Origin: Adiantum capillus-veneris
Lineage: Eukaryota > Streptophyta > Polypodiopsida > Polypodiales > Pteridaceae
Length of the DNA: 64,000 nt
NCBI GenBank assembly: GCA_014529385.2
Contig: CM043961.1
Location: forward strand, 17,579,478 to 17,643,477
Direction: 5' to 3'
The position numbers and the translations under genes were made by a program. Positions 1 to 9,207 of this stretch are shown here, piece after piece. The notes under the pieces are model-generated. The model was given only the letters and a program-made list of their open reading frames with translations, did not search any database and was not told the origin of the DNA. Within the stretch, counting starts at the first letter, position 1. Every line of letters starts with the position of its first letter.

Positions 1-715
1 GAATACACAATAGAGGCACCACCTAGCAAGATATGCGGCTAGGACGCATACATATACACAATGAAGCATGCATGGAAAACAATTCCAAATCCACGCCCAA
101 ATGTGGAATGGGGTGGTCGGAGAATAAGGTGAGAGGAGTGGTGAGTGAGTGAGAATGGGCTCGCTACGCGTGCATGTAGTAAGGAAGATAACGAGGTCAG
201 GGATACATGCAAGTATGCTCACTTCTCATACAAAAGGTGGCGAATCCGCACACCTTAAGATGGAAGTAGCAAGATGATAGGACTATGAGAGGGAGAGAGT
301 GTGTGTGTGTGTGGTGGCGAATCCGCACACCTTAACATAAGCAGAAAAAAAATGGCAAGGAACAAGCATATACCATACTCACAATGAGATGTATCCAAAG
401 CGACACAAAGTATGGCACCAAGATGGAGTGTGTTGATTGCTTGCAAAAGATGAATACAATAGGTAGCGTATGGCAGGAAAATGAGAAGGGAACAAGATCG
501 TAGGAGGCATAATGGAGAGATGGGAGTTGATGGCGAGGAATATCATGAGTGTGTCCACCCTTCTTCTTCTTGAAATTGTGCCTTCAACCCTTAATTACAA
601 GTGGTGCGGAGGTGTGGTGCTCATCTTTTGTGCATGGTGATGGTGATGATGATGGTGTTGTGATTATGTGATTAGGGTTCATGCTACAAGCATGTAGCAC
701 AAGAGTGTGTATGGA

Positions 716-746
<31 letters not shown>

Positions 747-2029
747 TCTCCTCCCCAAAGTGAGCTCTCATGGCCTCCTTATATAGGGAAGGAGGGAAGG
801 ATTTAGTAATATTTCTATTTGAGGTGAGTGTCCCACTTTGGTGACTAGGAAAATGGGGTGCATGTGACTGTGGCTCCCATCTTGTCTCCTCATTATTTAA
901 AATACCAGAGTCAATAGAGAGAGAAGAGAGAGTGTGGGTAGGATGTAGAGGATAGGAAATATTTACAATAGTCTAGCTTGGATAGACATAAGCTTATTAG
1001 GGAGAGAAGAGAGAGGTAAGAAAATTATAAGAGAGGTTGTCGAAGGTGGATATTTGTTGATGAGGATGGATCCTCCAAAAATGGTGATAGAATTACTCTA
1101 GACTAGCCAAGACCTCATTAAAAGAGCCTTGTCTCTTGTAATCATGCTTGAAGACTTGTAGAACCATAGCCATTCTAGAAGGAAGAAAAGTGGGGATGGC
1201 CTGTGTCACCATTACACGAGAAAACTGGGGTCCACTACAAAAATCATATCTCCGTGTTCATAACTCCAAAAATTCTGAAAAAAATTGAGCTAAAAGTTGA
1301 GATCACGAGCTACATCTTTCATGTTGAACGCTCCTTCAAATTTGGGGTTCTTCTTTACTTAAAAAATTCAGCCAAATAATGTATTATTTGTGTCTGCAAA
1401 AGTCTTTTGGTGGTCCCCTTTGAGTGGACTTCTCTCTTGCCTTCAAGTGTAAGCTCCTTCATGTGTATGAAAACATGACCTAGAGTGTTGAAAAGATTGG
1501 CAATCATCTAGATGGAGGTATTATTGAAATTTGAAAGTGGGGTTGAGGTTTGAAAATGAAAACTACTGAATAAAATATTTGGTAGAGTGGAATAATATAC
1601 ATACATGAAAAAATATATTAGAAAATACTAGAATATATATATTTAATATTTTTAAGGTCAAAAGAGAGATCAACAAAGAAAGCTTACTTATTATGCTACA
1701 TCGTGATTGATTAGCATAAGTATTATTTATTTAATAAAGGCTAAAACGTTAGTAAAAAAGGGAAGAAAAATCAAAAGTAATTTATATAGTAGGAAATATT
1801 TTTGGTAAAAGAGAAAAAAATATGGGGGGTTCCCATGCATGGAAAAGCTTGCCTCAGTGCATGTAGTGGACAAAACCCCTTTGCCTCTTCTCTAGCTGTA
1901 GCATTTCACAACATCTTAACATCGTTTCGCAGTAGATCTTTGTTTGTAGCATGCAGATACGCCATTCTTGCAATGTAGTTGATGCCTAATCAAAGCACTT
2001 AATTCTTACTCTAGATTTGACGGGCTGTG

Positions 2030-2068
<39 letters not shown>

Positions 2069-2325
2069 CCTTGGAATCGTCATCTTGCAGCGCTAATTTT
2101 TGTGTAGGCTCAATTTGCTCTTCCATTGGCTGATCATGACGGCTTATTGTATGGTAGTAGCAGTCGAACATGCAAGTGGAATTGCTGGTCCGCATGGACT
2201 GTCGAAGCTGTGAGCGCAGGAAATTTTCTCATGTAGAGAAACGGAGTCTTTTTCAATGTTTTTCATATGAGCAAGTGTTTTTCATACAATGCTTACCATC
2301 ATGAGCGCACCTTCATTGACATGCA
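1..2325. other. Non-coding flank, no gene recognised
   Basis: No convincing coding frame is seen in this stretch. It holds short GT runs (about 299-314 and 718-746), a TATA-like TTATATAGGG near 780, and AT-rich sequence from about 1560 to 1830. Small open frames such as 255-446 (minus) and 1986-2195 (minus) run into the simple repeats and look random. The stretch could be an old LTR or UTR remnant, but no LTR boundary or primer site is visible. Confidence 0.5.
236..335. repeat. 23-bp direct repeat pair
   Basis: A 23-bp sequence beginning GGTGGCGAATCCGCACACC occurs at 236-258 and again, identical, at 313-335. The two copies are 77 bp apart and a short GT run lies between them. This could be a small tandem duplication or slippage around the microsatellite; no function is evident. 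Confidence 0.7.
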
Positions 2326-2575
2326 CTAAAATCTAACCTAAATCTAAAAAAAGCTAGTCCATCAAACATAAATCTAGATCTAATTTAATTTTAAACTCAA
2401 AATAAACCTAAATCTAATCTAATTTAACGTAAATCTAAATCTAACATAAATAAACTTAAATCTAATGTAGCATAAATCTAACTAAAAATAAACCTAAATT
2501 TTATCTAATCTAACTTAAATAAACCTAGATCTAATCTAACATAAGTCTACATCTAACCTAATCTTTAACGTCTCT
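2326..2575. repeat. Degenerate CTAAATCTAAC-type tandem repeat
   Basis: About 250 bp are built almost only from variants of CTAAATCTAAC and AAATAAACC, giving an A/C/T-rich strand with almost no G. Spacing is irregular, so it is a decayed tandem or low-complexity array. It resembles plant telomere DNA only loosely: no run of exact CCCTAAA units is present. Confidence 0.6.
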
Positions 2576-2985
2576 TGGGATAGTTTCCTACGATGTTAAA
2601 ACTCTCTTCTTCTCGTGTGTGTGTGTGTGTGTGGGTGTGTGTATGGTATAACCTTTCTATCACCCAAGTCTGGTAGATTGGTTATGCCATTTCCCTCTTG
2701 AATAACAGGTCTTGAGTTCAACTCCTCGTCGACTAGATCTTTAAGGTCTCTTGAATAGTTTCCTACGACGTTAAATTAAACTCTCTTCTTCTCGGGTGTG
2801 TGTGTGTGGGTGTGTGTGTGCACGCCAATGAAAGGAGGAAAATGGTATAACCTTTCTATCACCCAAGTGTGATAGATTGGTTATGCCATTTCCCTCTTGA
2901 ATAACAGGTCTTGAGTTCAACTCCTCGTCGACTAGATCTTTAAGGTCTCTTGGGATAGTTTCCTACGACGTTAAGACTCTCTTCT
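2571..2985 (+). repeat. Tandem SINE-like units (tRNA-derived candidate)
   Basis: Two near-identical units begin GGTATAACCTTTCTATCACC at about 2645 and 2843, preceded by a partial third unit (only the 3' tail, 2571-2605). Each unit has a tRNA A-box-like TGGTAGATTGGTTATG, then about 35 bp later a B-box-like GGTCTTGAGTTCAACTCC. Each ends in a shared tail (TAGTTTCCTACGACGTTAA) followed by pyrimidine and GT runs. The internal promoter pair suggests a tRNA-derived SINE amplified in tandem. A complete tRNA cloverleaf is not present. Confidence 0.5.
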
Positions 2986-3025
2986 TCTTCTTCTTCTTCT
3001 TCTTCTTCTTCTCTCTCTCTCTGTT

Positions 3026-3082
<57 letters not shown>

Positions 3083-3215
3083 TCTCTCAATGTGTGTGTA
3101 TGCATTCTTTGTTTCTGCATGTGTGTGTGTGTTTTTTGTTTATGCATGTGCTCTCTCTCTCTCTCTCTAGATCTCTCTCTCTCTCTCTCTCTCTCAAAAA
3201 CACAATGTGTGTTTT

Positions 3216-3275
<60 letters not shown>

Positions 3276-3286
3276 GGGAAGGGAAC
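2979..3286. repeat. Microsatellite cluster (CTT, CT, GT, GA)
   Basis: Successive runs of CTT, CT, GT and GA cover about 300 bp. Open frames on both strands here read as Ser-Leu, Arg-Glu, Thr-His or Val-Cys repeats. They are translation of dinucleotide DNA, not genes. Confidence 0.95.
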
Positions 3287-3408
3287 ATGAGAGTAAGGAG
3301 AGGGAAGGAGAATACTTGGATCTCCTTCATCTCCTTGTGTGCGTGTGTGGAGAAGAAAGAGAGAGAGAGAGGGAGAGCGCGGGTTACCTTTGCTTGCTTG
3401 AGCGTGCG

Positions 3409-3441
3409 CCGAAAACTCAGATCTGAGATCTGAGTTTTCGG
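3409..3441. repeat. Perfect 16-bp-arm palindrome
   Basis: CCGAAAACTCAGATCT is followed by a single G and then its exact reverse complement. The inverted repeat extends imperfectly outward through AGCGTGCG and CGCGCT. It would form a strong hairpin in DNA or RNA and lies just inside the CACTA-like end that finishes at 3602. Confidence 0.85.
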
Positions 3442-3459
3442 ACGCGCTCGGTTATTTTT

Positions 3460-3602
3460 TTACCCCTGTCGGCGTCGCTATGGGCGTCGTTATGAGCGTC
3501 ACTAAGTTACTTATAACTTAGCGACGCCCATAGCAAGGCCGTGGGTTTTCACATTTGAGCGTCGCACTGTGAGGGTTGCTAATATTAAGTACCTCTTGTA
3601 GT
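3460..3602. mobile_element. Right end of a CACTA element, GTCGCTA family
   Basis: The segment ends CCTCTTGTAGTG, the reverse complement of a CACTACAAGAGG terminus. Just inside are repeated GCGTCGCTA or TAGCGACGC motifs, including a 13-bp inverted pair (GCTATGGGCGTCG at 3477-3489 and its complement at 3522-3534). The same terminus and motif family recur at 25500-25740. A matching left end was not found in 1-3400, so the element is partial or its left end is too diverged to see. Confidence 0.65.
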
Positions 3603-4016
3603 GTTGGCCATGGAGGAGATTACCTCTACATTGGAGAGTGAGACACGAAGAGAGCTATTCTTTGATATCAATTAAAGCAGTTCGGACACACTTTTCACAT
3701 TAGGAAATTTTGGAGGTCATTTGGAGGGCCTTATTCAAGAGAGAGAAAACAAGGCACAACCAATGAGCAACAACCTTACGTAACGTAGAAATACATGGAA
3801 AGCAACAAAAAAATGAAAGAAAACATTTTAAAATATTTAGTTTTGTCCCATTTTCGTAAGGTAAATTCCTAGTTTTACAAAGTAGGGCCCACTGCTAGGA
3901 GCCGTCAAGTTCATGACACCTGACTACTGATTGATAGCTAGCTCTCTCCCTTCATTAAAAGATATCCACTACCTTTATGAAAGGCTTTCAAACATCATTC
4001 TCCCTCCATTTTACCT

Positions 4017-4387
4017 ATGGCTTCATCTTCTACCCACCCAAGAAGTTCTAGAGGTTTCTCTACATTGTCCCCAACCAGCCTCACAATTAGTGTGCCAAGA
4101 AGACCATGTAGTAGCATAAGCACTATCTCAATCTCAAACTCTCTCACTACAGATAATAGGTGGCAAGAGCAGAGGATAAGCAAAGGTTCTTGGGTTCTTA
4201 TGCAGCCAAGAAGAAGAGAAAGCTCGAAAGCAACAAACATATTTCGTTTTGCATGGAAAGCAAGAGTTCTGGATTTCAAAGTCGAGGTCGGTAAGAAGAC
4301 TGTGAAAGAAGTCTTTGTTCAACATGTTTTCACTCACTCTGATGTGATTGCTAATGGCGGTGATGTCTCCATGGTGCATAATCCACG
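4017..4387 (+). CDS. Unrecognised plant gene, first exon
   Basis: An open frame of 124 codons starts at ATG 4017. The N-terminal half is rich in Ser, Thr, Arg and Pro, which could be a plastid or mitochondrial transit peptide. A more ordinary stretch (VEVGKKTVKEVFVQHVFTHS) follows. The frame reaches CACG|GTAAGT at 4387, a good splice donor, which argues for a real exon. Coding sequence on the same strand continues in 4481-4821 but phase and acceptor are uncertain. I do not recognise the family. The gene is interrupted downstream by a Gypsy insertion and an in-frame stop, so it is probably not functional now. Confidence 0.45.
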
Positions 4388-4480
4388 GTAAGTTAATTAT
4401 TTAGCACTCCTCTATAAATGTTATCTTAATTTCAAATGAGAATCTTTTTTTTTCTTCTCTTATTACATATATATAATTAG

Positions 4481-4821
4481 GTTATACACATGTTTGTATT
4501 TATTTCTATTCTATTACATTCACAAATGTTTATCCTTCGCCATATGAGGAATGGGAGCCACTGGAGTGCAGTATAGGTCTCATCTCTGTGACCCATGCTC
4601 ATATTGGAGTCTTGCAATATGCTGACAGAAATAGCAAAATCCTGAAAGATGAGAGTATTTTCTTCTATGAAAATTTCTACCAACTCAATCAAAGGAATTA
4701 GAGAGGAGTGTTGCTGAAGGTTCCACTACCAACCAATTGGCCTGTTCTCGACACAACAACGAGTGAGGCATTGAGGGACAGGCTCTATAGGGATGTCCAG
4801 AGGTCTCTCCGAAACTCTGTA
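4481..4821 (+). pseudogene. Unrecognised gene, exon split by Gypsy insertion
   Basis: After a pyrimidine-rich, AG-ended stretch (4480) one frame stays open and reads like protein (for example VYPSPYEEWEPLECS and HAHIGVLQYADRNSK). It meets TAG at 4699-4701, then continues in the same frame (VPLPTNWPVLDTTTSEALRD) to the border of the retrotransposon at 4821. The frame resumes at 13732 for a few codons before TGA. It therefore looks like an exon carrying a nonsense change and a retrotransposon insertion. The protein family is not recognised. Confidence 0.45.
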
Positions 4822-6411
4822 TGTAACATTTAATGGCCTAAAATCTTATGTGTAGCGGAAATTAGCATGAACATAGTGGGCATTTCATTAGAATAGATTC
4901 CTAATGAGAATTACAAGAGTGCTTGGGTGGAGAGAGCAACAAAAAGCATAACACCTAGTTAGATAGCATCGACAATACTTTCAAAAGAGAGAGCAATTAA
5001 GCTATTGACAACAGTTGAGGACCGGATTTGCATGGAGCCGGTCCCCCCTCCAAAAGGCTTTGTATTATGGTTTCTCCCATCAAGAGAGACATTGTACAAT
5101 ACAATTCTTTGTGTTCCTTCAAGACTAGCTAGTGCAATGAAGATGGAAGCTTCATACACCAAGCAAAACACTTAATCAAACACAACTTGAATTATCCCCG
5201 TTCTCAGACCCAAGACCTCACACACCTTCGAAGATGGTGAGAGCTAGCAGGGTATGAGAGTAGATTGAGAGGAAAAAGAAGTATCTTACGAGAAAGAAGT
5301 ACATCTCCTCACATAATCACTCATATTAGCATAGCTTAGCTTAGTAATTAGCTTGGTAGAGAAGATGAGCATGCATTGAAGCTTGGCTCTTGGTTGGATT
5401 TGCATCCACATGCCAAGAGAGTGTTGATGTAGGCTTCTATCTCACAAGCTTGGAGTAGGTGATGAGCTCTCCATTAAAGCTTGGGAGGAGATAGAGTATT
5501 TTCCCTTCACACATGGTCAAGTGTGAGAGTGTGTGTGTCAATGCCAAGCAAAAAATCAGCCCCCCCTCTCTCTTGGGCGAGCCCTAGCTGCTAAATAAGT
5601 CTGGCCTTTGCCTCATTGGACCTCCCCAGGTCAAGCTAATAGGAATTAAGCAGCATAAGTGATAGCCTTTAGACATGTGTCCCCCTTTCCCCTTTTGTGA
5701 GAGCTTTAGGTAATTAAATAATTAAACTAAACTCTCATTGGACCCCTTTGCCTCCTGGCCAATAGGAATCAGGCAAGCCATGGGGCTCCTGAATGCTCAT
5801 TGGACCCCTTGGGAGACTGCCCAATAGTCTTCTAGGAGACTTAATTCTCATTGGTTTCTTTTATTAAATGTTTTTAAATTAATTAAACTAGATTTACTCT
5901 AGCTTAATTCTCATTGGTCCACTTCAAGGGTCTTCCAATAGGAATTGGGCACACCTTGTGGGCATCTGGCCTAGGGAGCTGACATGTGTCCCTCATTCCC
6001 TTTGTGTAAAGGGAGCCTGTGTGTGTGTGTGTGGCTTTCTCTCTCATCCCCTAGCTTTGGGGCTCGCCCCCTCCCATGTAGGGATGTAGAAAGACTTTTT
6101 GGGCACACACTAAGCATCCAATTTTCCCTAGGGTTGACCTTTGGACACAACCTTTGAATTTTGGAACCTTAGCATTTTGGAAGTCTTAATGGGCTGAACC
6201 TTAGGGTCTTTTTGGCCCATTGTTTCACATGGCTCTTTTGCAGATGGCCCCCCTTTGGATCCCTATTTTCCCTCCTTTGGATCCCTACTGTGGCCGGTCT
6301 GCTAACTTAACCAATATTCTAGCTTTTTCTCCCTTGGCACTTTCCCACATTAAATGATCAGTTTAATATGAGAAAATCATTTAGGAGAATTAGACATTGA
6401 TTATTATGACA
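4822..6411 (-). repeat. 3' LTR of Gypsy A copy 1
   Basis: This 1,590-bp LTR starts TGTAACATTTAATGG and ends TTATTATGACA on the plus strand. It includes a short GT run near 6017. Its counterpart is 12136-13726. Relatives occur at 34523, 41836 and 63133, with inverted fragments at 18518 and 48785. Confidence 0.96.
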
Positions 6412-6426
6412 TTACCTCTCTCTTGA
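6412..6426 (-). other. Polypurine tract of Gypsy A copy 1
   Basis: The complement reads CAAGAGAGAGGTAA directly against the 3' LTR, the expected place and composition for plus-strand DNA priming. Confidence 0.8.
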
Positions 6427-6768
6427 AATCATAGTCGTCCTCGACTATGGTGTAGAGAAGATAAAGCATATGCATGAGTCCTTTTCTTAGCGGGTAGAGG
6501 ATCCCTATGTTACCCTACGACATCATTCCATAATGGATGACTAGTCCATTTGGCGCTTGAGAGCCTGAGGCTGCCGCAAGCATGTCTGCACATTAGTCCT
6601 ATCAGTCTTCCATAGTAGAGTGACAAGCTCTACTTGGTGTTTGGGAGACGTCGTCTCCGCAAACTTGATCTAAGCATGCATACTACTTCATTTTTGTGCA
6701 CAAATCAAGAAAAAGAGAGTCTTATAAGACAAAAATTTTTGTTCATTTTTAACATTTTTAACATTTGC

Positions 6769-9135
6769 TTACTCTTGGGAAGCATTGTAAGCATTGACAA
6801 GGTTTAGGTTATCCTTTAATTGTATGCCTTGCATCCATCTAGCATCTTCAAAAGGATAATTCTTAAACTTAATAAGATATCGTCGGATAGTCTTACCGCC
6901 TCTTAATACCTTGTCTTCATGTCGGAGAATGGACTCGGGCTGCAGCACCTCCTCGTGGTCCTCGATCTCCGGTGGGTCTTCAATAGTTGGTTCTTGAGGT
7001 GGCTCTCCTTTGTAAGGCTTTAAGAGGCTCACATGAAAAGCATTGTGTATGAGCCAATGATTGGGCAACTTAAGTTGATAGGCCATCTCATTGATTGGCC
7101 TAAGAATCTGGAAGGGACCATAATACCTTTTTGCTAGTTTAGCATAGTACTTTTGGTGGCCCGTAGGATTCTTGCCCGTCGTGTGCCTTAATCGAGCCTT
7201 GGGAAACTTTAACAAGACCCAATCGTTTTCTTTAAAGGCTTGGGCTCTTCTGTGCTTGTCAGCAGCAGCCTTTTGCCTTTGCTGTGAGATAGAGATAGCA
7301 TCCTTAATCTTTTGGAAAGATTCTTGTAGGTCTCGGCTATACTCATCTGCAGCGAAGATCTTCCCATGTACCTTAAGTAGCAAGGGACTTTTTGATCTTC
7401 CCTCAATTACCTCGAAAGGTGCTTTTCCTGTAGAAGTATGTACAGTGTTATTGTAAGCATACTCTACTAAGGGTAAGTACTTCTCCCATTGGGATCTTTG
7501 ATCTACTTCCGTTACATAGGCTTTTAGTAGATCGAGAATGGTTAGGTTAGCTATTTCACTTTGGCCATCAGTTTGTGGATGATAGGCCGAAGAGAAGTTT
7601 AGCCTTGTTCCTAAATTCTCAAAGAGACCCTTCCAGAAATTACTGGTCATTCTAGGATCTCTATCCGACACTATGGACATTGGCAAGCCATGGTACTTGA
7701 AAATTTGTGAAATGAAGAGGGTTGCCATTTGATGGGCTTTGATAGTCTTTTTGACAGGTATAAAATGAGCTTGTTTACTGAACCTGTCTACTATCGTCCA
7801 TATTCCTGTATTCCCATGGATAGACTTAGGCAATCCAAAGATAAAATCCATGGATATGCTCTCCCACGGTGAATTAGGGATTGGCAAGGGTTGAAGCAAT
7901 CCAAGTTGCTTCCCTCTATCAAATTTTGTCTTTTGACATACCACACATTTGGAAACATACTCGTGTATGTTCACTCTCATGGTAGGCCAATAGAAATATG
8001 TTTCAATTCCCTTTAGGCTAGACTGAATCCCTCTATGCCCCGCATATGGGCGAGCATGAGATTCATACATTACTTTCTCACGTAGTGAGTTAGTAACGCA
8101 TAGTCTATTGCCATAGAGAAGATAACCATCTTGTAAAGTAAATGGTTCTTCTTTCTTCCCTAATGCAAGGGCTGAAATCACATCTCTAAAATCGGGATCA
8201 ATAGCATACTCATCTATCATTGAAGATAGATCGTTGTGAGTTGCTATGGAAACCGCATTCACTCTCGGTCGTCTTGAGAGTGCATCGGCTACTTGATTAT
8301 GCTTGCCAGCAATGTGAGCAATATGAAAATGAAATTGCGAAAGGAAATTTGCCCACCTCATTTGTTTGTCGGAGAGCTTGTTCTGCGTCATGAAGTACTT
8401 AAGACTTTGGTGATCCGTTCGCAGAATGAAAGGAGTCCCCAATAAATAGTGCTTCCATGAGTCTAAGGCATGTAGAACTGCAAGGAGTTCTTTTTCGTAT
8501 ATGCCTAGAGCTTGCTCAACAGGGTCGAGCCTTCGACTCTCATAGCCTATGGCGTGCCCTTCTTGGAGCAAAACAGCCCCAAGGCAATCACCACAAGCAT
8601 CACATTGGACCTCAAATGGTTTTGAGAGATCCGGTAGTGTAAGCACAGGTTGAGAGATAAGCTTTTCTTGAAGCTTTTCGAAAGCATTGTTCTCCTTAGC
8701 AGACCACGTATACCTGACATTTTTCTTTGTTAGGTCATGTAATGGTCCCGCAATTTGTGAGAACTTTTCTATGAAGCGTCTATAGTATGCACACATACCT
8801 ATAAAGCTTCTTATTTCATGAAGATTCCTTGGTTTAGGCCATCCTTTTATTACCTCTAACTTGGATGGATCCATTTGGATTCCATCTTGAGAGATAATGT
8901 GACCTAAATATTGAATCTCTTGCAAGAAAAATTCACTTTTCTTTCGATTAACATAAAGTTTATTCTCTCTTAAAACTTGAAATATTACCTGGAGGTGTTG
9001 CTTGTGTTCCTCCAATGAATTAGAGTAGATGATAATATCATCAAAGAACACTCCAGTGAAGGTTCGATGAGGCCTGAACAGCTTCTCCATCAAGCGGTTC
9101 AATGTGGCTGGTGCATTAGTCAAGCCAAAAGGCAT
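6769..9135 (-). CDS. Gypsy A copy 1 pol: RT, RNase H, integrase, chromodomain
   Basis: This 788-codon open segment is the C-terminal part of the single gag-pol polyprotein and is in the same frame as the upstream part. In order it shows the RT palm (TNAPAT, then the active-site FFDDIII near residue 30), RNase H (VQCDACGDCLGAVL, about 178), an integrase zinc-binding region (HxxxxAGHRG ... CVVCQ, about 365-400), and the integrase DDE core (SMDFIFGL; SDRDPRM; YHPQTDGQSE). The final 50 residues (YLIKFKNYPFEDARW) resemble a chromodomain, with Phe where many have Trp. Products would copy RNA to DNA and integrate it; the chromodomain would steer insertion to marked chromatin. A TAA at 9208-9210 separates it from gag. 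Confidence 0.95.
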   Translation of the reverse strand: MPFGLTNAPATLNRLMEKLFRPHRTFTGVFFDDIIIYSNSLEEHKQHLQVIFQVLRENKLYVNRKKSEFFLQEIQYLGHIISQDGIQMDPSKLEVIKGWPKPRNLHEIRSFIGMCAYYRRFIEKFSQIAGPLHDLTKKNVRYTWSAKENNAFEKLQEKLISQPVLTLPDLSKPFEVQCDACGDCLGAVLLQEGHAIGYESRRLDPVEQALGIYEKELLAVLHALDSWKHYLLGTPFILRTDHQSLKYFMTQNKLSDKQMRWANFLSQFHFHIAHIAGKHNQVADALSRRPRVNAVSIATHNDLSSMIDEYAIDPDFRDVISALALGKKEEPFTLQDGYLLYGNRLCVTNSLREKVMYESHARPYAGHRGIQSSLKGIETYFYWPTMRVNIHEYVSKCVVCQKTKFDRGKQLGLLQPLPIPNSPWESISMDFIFGLPKSIHGNTGIWTIVDRFSKQAHFIPVKKTIKAHQMATLFISQIFKYHGLPMSIVSDRDPRMTSNFWKGLFENLGTRLNFSSAYHPQTDGQSEIANLTILDLLKAYVTEVDQRSQWEKYLPLVEYAYNNTVHTSTGKAPFEVIEGRSKSPLLLKVHGKIFAADEYSRDLQESFQKIKDAISISQQRQKAAADKHRRAQAFKENDWVLLKFPKARLRHTTGKNPTGHQKYYAKLAKRYYGPFQILRPINEMAYQLKLPNHWLIHNAFHVSLLKPYKGEPPQEPTIEDPPEIEDHEEVLQPESILRHEDKVLRGGKTIRRYLIKFKNYPFEDARWMQGIQLKDNLNLVNAYNASQE

Positions 9136-9207
9136 GACAATGTATTCGTAAAGACCAAATGTAGTACGAAATGCGGTCTTTACAATGTCTTGATCAACTA
9201 TCCTTAT

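Noticed and set aside
1225-1250. CACTACAAAAATC as a CACTA left end
   Set aside because: It lacks the CACTACAAGAGG wording and any subterminal repeats; the sequence after it is unlike the 3602 end.
2326-2575. Telomeric repeat tract
   Set aside because: No run of exact CCCTAAA or TTTAGGG units; the period is irregular.
2644-2760. Genuine tRNA gene
   Set aside because: A- and B-box-like words exist, but no acceptor stem or cloverleaf can be drawn.
2971-3426. Overlapping 110-119 codon frames on both strands
   Set aside because: They are entirely within dinucleotide and trinucleotide repeats.
4959-5171. 70-codon frame repeated in each LTR (also at 12273, 34660, 41973)
   Set aside because: It is conserved only because the LTR is conserved; no start context or protein-like constraint is visible. 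It most likely reflects LTR DNA.
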